A stretch of 64,000 nucleotides of DNA from Pedosphaera sp. (lineage in GTDB: Bacteria > Verrucomicrobiota > Verrucomicrobiia > Limisphaerales > JADLHS01), in NCBI GenBank assembly GCA_009695195.1, contig SIBJ01000012.1, positions 1 to 64,000 on the forward strand. Reading direction: 5' to 3'. Position 1 is the first letter of the stretch; each line of letters starts with the position of its first letter. Positions 58,111-64,000 of this stretch are shown one piece after another. The translations under genes and the position numbers were made by a program. The notes beneath the pieces were generated by a model. That model saw only the letters and a program-made list of their open reading frames with translations. It made no database searches and was not told the origin of the DNA.

Positions 58111-60501
58111 ATGACCACTGAAGTGTCCGCTCAACAAACCAAAGGCCGCTTCGCCCGCGCGCTCCTGCGCGGTCTGCTGCGTTTCGTCACGCGGCTGATC
58201 TATCGCGTGCGACCGCTCGGCCACGACCGCGTTCCCGCCAGCGGCGGCGCGCTGTTCGTTTGCAATCACGTCTCGTGGGTGGACGCGTTGCTCGTGCTGG
58301 CGGCCACGCGGCGGCATGTCCGGTTCATGATGTTTCACGGCACCTACGACCTTTGGTATGTGAAACCCTTCGCGCGCGTGCTCGGCGTCATCCCGATTTC
58401 GTCCGAACAAAAACCGCGCGAGATGATCAAGTCGTTGTCGGAGGCGAGCGACGCGATCAAGGCGGGCGACATCGTTTGCATTTTTGCCGAGGGCCAGATC
58501 ACGCGCATCGGCAACCTCCTTCCCTTCCATCGCGGCTTCGAGCGCATCATGAAAGATTTGGACGCGCCCATCGTGCCGATCGCGCTGGATGGCGTGTGGG
58601 GCAGTTTGTTCAGCTTCGAGCAAGGGCGCTTCCTCTGGAAAATGCCGCGGCGCTTTCCATATTCGGTGACGGTGAGTTTCGGAAAATCGCTGCCCGCGAA
58701 CGCCACGCCGTTTGCCGTGCGCCACGCGGTGCAGGAACTCATCGCCGAGGCGTGGCCGCTGCGACGCGAACGGATGCGGACGCTGTCGCGCGCGTTCATC
58801 CGCACCGCGCGGCGGCATCCGCGACGGTTCGCGATGGCGGATCCGCAAACTCCGGCGGTGAACTTCGGCGGCGCGCTGGTGCGAACGGTCTTGCTCGCGC
58901 GGCGATTGAAAAAAATCTGGGCCGCGCACCCGTCTTCGCCGCGCACTGACGCGGCGGGGGAAATGGTCGGGCTGTTGTTGCCGCCGAGCGTGGGCGGCGC
59001 GCTGGCGAATTACGCCGCGCTGCTCTGCGGCAAAGTGCCGGTGAATTTGAACTACACCGTCTCGGAGCAAACGCTCGCGTCCTGCGTGCAACAGTGCGGC
59101 ATCACGACCGTGCTCACCTCGCGCGCGTTTTTGGAAAAAGTAAAACTGACCGTGCCGGGCACGGTTGTTTATCTCGAAGATGTGATTGGTAAAGGAGCGC
59201 CGAGCACCGTCTCGGCTCGAAGCGATGCGAACTTGAAACAGGCCGAGGCGGTGCTCGGGGCTCCGTCCGCGTGGGAGAAACTCACCGCATTCCTGATGGC
59301 GAAATTTCTCCCCGCCGCCGCGTTGGAACGCGCGCTGTCGGACAATCGTCAATCGCCAATCGCCAATCGCCAATCTCTCGACTTGCTCGCCACCGTGATC
59401 TTTTCCAGCGGCAGCACGGGCGAACCGAAGGGCGTGATGCTCTCGCACTACAACCTCGTCTCGAACCTCGAACAGATGGACCAGGTGTTTGGTTTCACCA
59501 AGCGCGACCGCGTGCTCGGCATTTTACCGTTCTTCCATTCGTTCGGCTTCACCGGCGCGCTGGCGATGCCGGCGATGTTCGGCGTGGGCGTGGTTTATCA
59601 CGCGAACCCGCTCGACGCGCGCACCATCGGCCCGCTCGTGCGCGATTATGCGCTGACTTTTTTGCTCACCACGCCGACGTTTCTGCAACTTTACCTCCGC
59701 GCCTGTTCGCCCGAACATTTCGGCAGCCTGCGCGTGGTGATGACCGGCGCGGAAAAACTTCCCGACCGCCTCGCGCTCGCGTTCGAGGAACAATTCGGCG
59801 TCCGCCCGCTCGAAGGCTACGGCTGCACCGAATGTTCACCCGCCGTGGCCGTGAACACGCCGGACTTTCGCGCGCCGGGTTTCCGTCAGGTCGGCGGCAA
59901 GCGCGGGAAGATCGGCCATCCGCTGCCCGGCGTTTGCGTGCGCATCGTGGACGTGACCAGCGGCGAACCCCTGCCGCCGGGCCAAAGCGGACTGCTGCTC
60001 GTGCGCGGCCCGAACGTGATGCGCGGTTACCTCGGCAAACCGGAAAAAACCGCGGAGGTTTTACGCGACGGCTGGTACACGACCGGCGACGTCGCGGCGC
60101 TGGACGAGGATGGCTTTCTGCAAATCACGGATCGCCTGAGCCGCTTCAGCAAGATCGGCGGCGAGATGGTGCCGCACATCAAGGTCGAGGAAAAGTTGCA
60201 CGAGGTCGCGAGCGTGACGGAGCAAACGTTCGTGGTCACGGGCGTGCCCGACGAAAAGAAAGGCGAGCGGCTCGTGGTGTTGCACAAGCTCGCGGACGCG
60301 CCGCTGAAGGAGTGCCTGGAAAAATTCGGCGCGTGCGACCTGCCGAATCTGTGGAAGCCGAAGGCGGATGCGTTCGTGCGCGTGGAAAGTTTTCCACTGC
60401 TCGGCACGGGCAAACTTGATTTGCGGAAGGTGCGGGAGATCGCGGTGCAGAAAAGTTTGACCACGAACTCCGATGAATCGCGAGCAGGTGGACACGGATG
60501 A
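58111..60501 (+). CDS. aas: Acyltransferase / acyl-ACP synthetase fusion (Aas-like)
   Basis: 796 residues. N-terminal acyltransferase (PlsC-type) about 20-215: NHVSWVDALLVL (NHxxxxD), FAEGQITRIGNLLPFHRGFER and DLDAPIVPIALDGVWGSLF. The C-terminal 530 residues form an AMP-forming synthetase: VIFSSGSTGEPKGVMLSH, GYGCTECSPAVAVNTPD, YTTGDVAALDEDGFLQITDRLSR and LGTGKLDLRKV. Aas acylates lysophospholipids with fatty acid activated on acyl carrier protein, at the inner membrane. In between lie a palindromic element (59194-59264) and a heptamer array (59344-59378), both in frame, in the loop region. The gene precedes lnt and a second acyltransferase, forming a lipid-acyl cluster. Confidence 0.9.
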   Translation: MTTEVSAQQTKGRFARALLRGLLRFVTRLIYRVRPLGHDRVPASGGALFVCNHVSWVDALLVLAATRRHVRFMMFHGTYDLWYVKPFARVLGVIPISSEQKPREMIKSLSEASDAIKAGDIVCIFAEGQITRIGNLLPFHRGFERIMKDLDAPIVPIALDGVWGSLFSFEQGRFLWKMPRRFPYSVTVSFGKSLPANATPFAVRHAVQELIAEAWPLRRERMRTLSRAFIRTARRHPRRFAMADPQTPAVNFGGALVRTVLLARRLKKIWAAHPSSPRTDAAGEMVGLLLPPSVGGALANYAALLCGKVPVNLNYTVSEQTLASCVQQCGITTVLTSRAFLEKVKLTVPGTVVYLEDVIGKGAPSTVSARSDANLKQAEAVLGAPSAWEKLTAFLMAKFLPAAALERALSDNRQSPIANRQSLDLLATVIFSSGSTGEPKGVMLSHYNLVSNLEQMDQVFGFTKRDRVLGILPFFHSFGFTGALAMPAMFGVGVVYHANPLDARTIGPLVRDYALTFLLTTPTFLQLYLRACSPEHFGSLRVVMTGAEKLPDRLALAFEEQFGVRPLEGYGCTECSPAVAVNTPDFRAPGFRQVGGKRGKIGHPLPGVCVRIVDVTSGEPLPPGQSGLLLVRGPNVMRGYLGKPEKTAEVLRDGWYTTGDVAALDEDGFLQITDRLSRFSKIGGEMVPHIKVEEKLHEVASVTEQTFVVTGVPDEKKGERLVVLHKLADAPLKECLEKFGACDLPNLWKPKADAFVRVESFPLLGTGKLDLRKVREIAVQKSLTTNSDESRAGGHG
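59194..59264. repeat. In-frame palindromic element in the acyl-ACP synthetase
   Basis: GGAGCGCCGAGCACCGTCTC and, inverted at the other end, GGCGGTGCTCGGGGCTCC. 21 of 23 bp pair. 71 bp. Confidence 0.8.
59344..59378. repeat. AATCGCC heptamer array
   Basis: AATCGTC, then AATCGCC three times, then AATCTCT. Five units of 7 bp in frame in the acyl-ACP synthetase (NRQSPIANRQS). Confidence 0.85.
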
Positions 60502-60511
60502 ATACGGATTC
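60489..60511. repeat. ACACGGATG 10-bp repeat at the aas 3' end
   Basis: GGTGGACACGGATGAATACGG: the aas stop codon (TGA) lies within it. Same repeat family as at 15732 and the complement of those at 21330, 21819 and 23001. Confidence 0.6.
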
Positions 60512-60522
60512 CAAAATCAGTT

Positions 60523-60707
60523 TGCGTGACGCTCGCCCTCACCCCGGCCCTCTCCCCCGGGGAGAGGGAGGATCGTTCGCCGTCGCGACGGAAAACCTGC
60601 GGCTGCGATTGCCCGACGCGCGTTGGAAAAACCAGCGGGCGCGAACGGCCGTTCCCTCTCCCGGGGGAGAGGGTCAGGGTGAGGGCGGTCGTAAAACCAT
60701 TTTCTTC
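60523..60707. mobile_element. 185-bp MITE-like element, copy 1
   Basis: Terminal inverted repeats of about 25 bp (CCCTCACCCCGGCCCTCTCC... and ...GAGAGGGTCAGGGTGAGGG) with a unique centre of about 90 bp. 180 of 185 positions match copy 2 at 62254-62438 with no indels. It lies between aas and lnt. Confidence 0.8.
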
Positions 60708-60787
60708 GGGCCCACCCGCGGCGGGAAATGTTTGGCGCGGTTGCGGTTTGAACAACCAAGCAACGAAGAAACAAAGTTGTGAGTGAA

Positions 60788-62260
60788 ATGGCTGAAACCA
60801 ATCCGACGACGAACCCACCCGCCGGCTACCAACCGTTGAGTTGGTGGCGCGCGGTTTTGTTGGCGCTCATGGCGGTGGTGTGTTTTCACGCGGCCTACAC
60901 GCCGGCGCTACCGGGGCCGTGGGCGCTGGCGATCATCGGTTACGTGGCGGGGCTGATTCAACTCGCGCGGTTGCGAACGACGCGGCAATCGTTTTACGCG
61001 GGACTCGCCGTCGGCTTCGCGTGCGGCGCGCCGCAGTTGATTTTCTTCTGGAAGCTCTTCGGCGCGGGAGCGATCGCGCTGTGGCTCGTGCTCGCGTTTT
61101 GGACCAGCGTGTTCGTGGCGCTGGCGCATTGCGCGTTGGTCAGGTTCGGCCCGATGCGAGGGGCGCTGCTCATTCCGTTTCTCTGGACGGGACTCGAATA
61201 CTTTCGGAGCGAGCTTTACTACTTGAAATTTTCGTGGCTGAACGTTGGCTACACGCTCGCCGAATGGCCCTTCATGCCGATTGGAATTCTCGGGATGTAT
61301 GGGGTTGGATTCGCGGTGGTGTTCTTTGCCGTCGCAATACCCGCGATCTGTAGATTCCTTCGCCAAATAGAAGTCAGCCTGATCAAGCTGGTATTTCTGG
61401 TGTTCCTCATCGCGCTATTTGCGGCAATCCTGCTGCCTGGCGGCTCTTCCCGTATCCGGCCGGCGAACTTTGTCTTGGCTGGAGTTCAGTTGGAATTCCC
61501 CACTCCGGACGAAATCAAAATGTCACTTGATAAAATCATTTCCGCTCAGGCGAATGTCCCGCTGAAATTTTATCGGGCCTCGACTAACACTGATCTTATT
61601 GTCCTACCCGAATACACGCTCGACGGCGAACCAACACAGGAGTTGAAGGATTGGTGCCGCGAGAACAGAAAATTTCTCATCGTCGGTGGCCGGGATTCCT
61701 CGCCGGGCACAAATTATTTTAACACCGCGTTCGTCATCAGCACGAATGGCGAAGTTGTTTTCAAACAGGTCAAATGCACACCGATCCAATTCTTCACGGA
61801 CGGTCTGCCGGCGACGGAACAAAAAGTCTGGGAGTCGCCGTGGGGCAAGATCGGCATCTGCATCTGCTACGATTTTAGCTACACGCGCGTGACGGATGAA
61901 CTGGTGCGGCAGGGCGCGCAGATGCTGATTGTGCCGACGATGGATGTGGCGGATTGGGGAAGACACCAACACGAGTTGCACGCGCGCGTGGCGCCAGTGC
62001 GCGCGGCGGAATACGGCATCCCGATTTTTCGTGTGGCCAGTTCCGGTATTTCGCAAGGCGTGAGTCGTAATGGCCAGGTTCAGGCCAGCGCGCCGTTTCC
62101 GGGCGAAGGGGAAATCCTTTTCTTCGGCGCGCAGTTGCCACCCGGGCGCAAAGGCTCGCTGCCGTTAGACCGTTACCTCGCGCCGGCTTGCGTGGTGGTG
62201 ACAGGCATATTCATTGTGTGGCTGGTAGTTGAACGATTGAGGCGGAAAAAATATGCGTGA
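60788..62260 (+). CDS. lnt: Apolipoprotein N-acyltransferase
   Basis: 490 residues (493 with GTG 60779). Six to seven N-terminal membrane segments, then a nitrilase-type domain: catalytic Glu in VLPEYTLDG (about 279), Lys in VFKQVKCTPIQFF (about 337), Cys in IGICICYDFSY (about 370), then DVADWGRHQHELHARVAPVRAAEYGIPIFR. It transfers the third acyl chain to lipoproteins at the inner membrane. It lies between two 185-bp elements. Its last two codons and stop (ATGCGTGA) lie at or in copy 2. Confidence 0.92.
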   Translation: MAETNPTTNPPAGYQPLSWWRAVLLALMAVVCFHAAYTPALPGPWALAIIGYVAGLIQLARLRTTRQSFYAGLAVGFACGAPQLIFFWKLFGAGAIALWLVLAFWTSVFVALAHCALVRFGPMRGALLIPFLWTGLEYFRSELYYLKFSWLNVGYTLAEWPFMPIGILGMYGVGFAVVFFAVAIPAICRFLRQIEVSLIKLVFLVFLIALFAAILLPGGSSRIRPANFVLAGVQLEFPTPDEIKMSLDKIISAQANVPLKFYRASTNTDLIVLPEYTLDGEPTQELKDWCRENRKFLIVGGRDSSPGTNYFNTAFVISTNGEVVFKQVKCTPIQFFTDGLPATEQKVWESPWGKIGICICYDFSYTRVTDELVRQGAQMLIVPTMDVADWGRHQHELHARVAPVRAAEYGIPIFRVASSGISQGVSRNGQVQASAPFPGEGEILFFGAQLPPGRKGSLPLDRYLAPACVVVTGIFIVWLVVERLRRKKYA

Positions 62261-62438
62261 CGCCCGCCCTCACCCCGGCCCTCTCCCCCGGGGAGAGGGA
62301 GGATCGTTCGCCGTCGCGACGGAAAACCTGCGGCTGCGATTACCCGACGCGCGTTGGAAAAACCAGCGGGCGCGAACGGCTGTTCCCTCTCCCGGGGGAG
62401 AGGGTCAGGGTGAGGGCGATCGTAAAACTATTTTCTTC
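62254..62438. mobile_element. 185-bp MITE-like element, copy 2
   Basis: Same element as at 60523-60707 (five differences). It overlaps the lnt stop codon and ends 14 bp before the next gene's start, so it forms that gene's leader and possibly promoter. Confidence 0.8.
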
Positions 62439-62452
62439 TCGCCCCACAAAAC

Positions 62453-63799
62453 ATGAACGCCCTCGCAGTCATCGGCAATGCGGCGCGCTGTGGCGTGCGG
62501 AAAATTCTGCGGCTTTACTACCCGCGCATCGAGGTCGAAGGCCGCGAGCGCGTACCGAGGACGGGCGCGGTGTTGTTCGTCGCCAACCATCCGAATTCGC
62601 TAGTGGACCCGGCGGTCATCGGCTACGCCGCGCAACGGCCGGTGCATTTCTTTGCGAAGGCGCCGCTGTTCGATGTGCCGGTGTTCGGCGCGTTGATGAG
62701 CGCGCTCGGGATGGTGCCGGCGTATCGCGGCCAGGACGACAAGGCGTCGGTGCGGAAAAATCTGGAGACGCTCGACGCGGGCGCGGCTTATCTCAAGCGC
62801 GGCGAGGCGGTCGGAATTTTTCCCGAAGGCAAATCGCACGACCGTGAAGGCGTGGAGCAGGTGCGCACTGGCGCGGCGCGCATCGCGGCATCGGCGGCGC
62901 ACGGCGGCGCGGACTTTGTCATCGTGCCGCTCGGTTTGAATTACGAGCGCAAGGAGCGGTTCCGCAGTTCAGTCTGGGTGCGCGTGGGCGAACCGCTGGA
63001 CGCGGGGAAAATTTTTCGCGAACACGCCGGCGAAGAACGCAAGGCGATGCGCCAGCTCACGGAGGAGATGGATTTGCGCCTCAAACAATTGGTCGTGCAT
63101 CTCGCGGAAGATCGCTGGCAGCCGATGCTGGATGAACTCGAATCGCTGTTGCCGGCGGGCGAGGAGGAGGCGCGCGATCCCATCGCCGCCCTGCGCCAAC
63201 GCAAACGGCTTGCGGACGCGATCAATTATTTTCTGACGACGGATCGTCCGCGCGCCGAGGAAATGACCGCCGCCATCGAGCGGCATCGCGGCGAACTCGC
63301 GGCGGTCGGGTTGACGATGGATTCGCCGTCCGTGCGATTGAACGGCGCGCGGCTGGCGTGGAAGTTGACGAAGGAAACGCTCTGGCTGTTACCCGGCTTG
63401 CTGCCGGCGATGGCGGGCACGCTGCATCATCTCGTGCCGTTTCTCGTCACACGCGGCCTCGTGCGGCTCGTGAAATATCCGGGGCGCACCACGATCGCGC
63501 AGAACCGGTTGATGATCGGGCTGCCGATCTATGGAATTTGGTACGCGGCGGTGTGGTGGTGGATCGCGACGCATCACGCGGTGTGGATTGCGTGGCTGTG
63601 GACGGCGCTGATGCCGCTGGCGGGAATCGAGGCGCTGCATTACGCGTGGCGGATGCGGCGAGCGGGTCGCGCGTGGTGGAGTGAAATCAAGATGTTCGTG
63701 AACCGCGCGGAACTTCTCCGGTTGCGCGGGCAACAGGCGGGGCTGCGCAGGCAGTTGGAAAAATTGCGCGCGGAATATCTGGCGTCGCGCCCGGTTTGA
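62453..63799 (+). CDS. PlsC-like acyltransferase
   Basis: 448 residues. Acyltransferase motifs in order: NHPNSLVDPAVIG (NHxxxxD), VPAYRGQDD, FPEGKSHDREGV and FVIVPLGLNYE. After about 230 residues there is an extra region with coiled-coil character and two or three membrane helices (WLLPGLLPAMAGTLHHLVPFLV, LPIYGIWYAAVWWWIATHHAVWIAWLWTAL), ending in a charged helix. Transfers an acyl group to glycerol-3-phosphate derivatives or a related lipid; the C-terminal extension is not typical of PlsC. Third gene in the lipid-acyl group with aas and lnt. Confidence 0.85.
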   Translation: MNALAVIGNAARCGVRKILRLYYPRIEVEGRERVPRTGAVLFVANHPNSLVDPAVIGYAAQRPVHFFAKAPLFDVPVFGALMSALGMVPAYRGQDDKASVRKNLETLDAGAAYLKRGEAVGIFPEGKSHDREGVEQVRTGAARIAASAAHGGADFVIVPLGLNYERKERFRSSVWVRVGEPLDAGKIFREHAGEERKAMRQLTEEMDLRLKQLVVHLAEDRWQPMLDELESLLPAGEEEARDPIAALRQRKRLADAINYFLTTDRPRAEEMTAAIERHRGELAAVGLTMDSPSVRLNGARLAWKLTKETLWLLPGLLPAMAGTLHHLVPFLVTRGLVRLVKYPGRTTIAQNRLMIGLPIYGIWYAAVWWWIATHHAVWIAWLWTALMPLAGIEALHYAWRMRRAGRAWWSEIKMFVNRAELLRLRGQQAGLRRQLEKLRAEYLASRPV

Positions 63800-63820
63800 C
63801 CGAGGTTGCGGAGTTTTTTG

Positions 63821-63911
63821 ACTGCGGTGGCAGAGCGCAGCGGCGACACCGCTTTCCCGAAGTTGGCACCCAATGAAAGCGGCGTGGCGCTTCGCTTCCC
63901 GCCGCAGTCCA
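63821..63911. repeat. Palindromic element (GACTGCGG ... CCGCAGTC)
   Basis: GACTGCGGTGGCAGAGCGCAG and, at the other end, CGCTTCGCTTCCCGCCGCAGTC, with inner arms ACCGCTTTC and GAAAGCGGC. About 91 bp. Confidence 0.7.
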
Positions 63912-63924
63912 AAATCACGCAAAC

Positions 63925-64000
63925 TTACGGTTGTGTCGGAGCGTCCACCTTCCTCCCCTCAAAAACATAATACTCGATGTCCTCGAAGACTTCCGTTTCC
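63925..64000 (-). CDS. C-terminal end of an unknown protein (cut by the window edge)
   Basis: The minus strand reads ETEVFEDIEYYVFEGRKVD and ends APTQP before a TAA at 63925-63927. The composition is protein-like and the frame is open to the edge. Twenty-four residues visible. No family identified. Confidence 0.55.
   Translation of the reverse strand, partial: ETEVFEDIEYYVFEGRKVDAPTQP

Overview
The window is high-GC bacterial DNA with the gene content of a free-living member of the Verrucomicrobiota, probably the Pedosphaera/Limisphaera group. The pointers are a Planctomycetes/Verrucomicrobia-type pair (a DUF1501 protein and a PSCyt1-DUF1549-DUF1553 cytochrome-like protein), very large secreted proteins with NHL and fibronectin-type repeats, a PilMNO/secretin cluster, a fused TRAP transporter with a TatT partner, and many dispersed palindromic and heptamer repeats. 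I saw no rRNA, tRNA, CRISPR array or intact insertion sequence.

Layout. Positions 1-4,500 hold two convergent secreted proteins: a subtilisin-like protease and a C39/C10-like cysteine-peptidase candidate. Positions 4,600-5,240 are a scar: an IS91-type transposase tail abuts the last third of hpnJ (hopanoid pathway). Positions 5,260-9,400 hold a minus-strand set: a RecQ helicase with a C-terminal phosphoribosyltransferase domain, an overlapping DprA-like gene and a PaaX-like regulator bracketed by two near-identical 36-bp palindromes. This is a candidate defence or toxin-antitoxin module. Positions 9,400-11,400 hold small genes and a doubly broken glutaminase/cyclic-nucleotide-domain gene, followed by the DUF1501 and DUF1553 pair (11,370-15,715).

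Positions 15,850-23,034 are an accessory block: an XRE regulator with a palindrome at its start, a C5-cytosine DNA methyltransferase, a GHKL ATPase, two unrecognised proteins, a HicB/HicA-type pair and a Vsr endonuclease. The first five genes overlap end to start. This looks like an unusual restriction-modification/defence operon. After it come a PQQ-type propeller protein, an isoaspartyl methyltransferase-like lipoprotein, thioredoxin, a GspF-like protein, a class V aminotransferase, UspA, an MntH operon behind a DtxR/MntR-like operator, DUF971, a 1,324-residue secreted protein and the pil cluster (secretin, P-like, O, N and M, with LysR upstream). A PIN-toxin operon, a membrane glycosyltransferase-like protein and small membrane proteins follow. 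Then come a radical-SAM protein resembling the tetraether-synthase family next to an Lgt-like gene, a TRAP system, an MFS transporter, and a phospholipid/lipoprotein acyl-transfer group (Aas-like fusion, Lnt, PlsC-like).

The most unusual property of the window is its repeats. Palindromic elements of about 70-120 bp sit inside open reading frames without breaking them (methyltransferase three times, vsr, PQQ protein, radical SAM twice, Lgt, acyl-ACP synthetase), comparable to Rickettsia palindromic elements. Short 7-bp tandem arrays occur as inverted pairs. A 10-bp repeat sits at gene 3' ends. A 185-bp element with inverted ends occurs twice, flanking lnt. Two genes (vsr and lgt) are preceded by broken copies of their own 5' ends next to such repeats. 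All calls come from reading the sequence and remembered family motifs; no database search was run.
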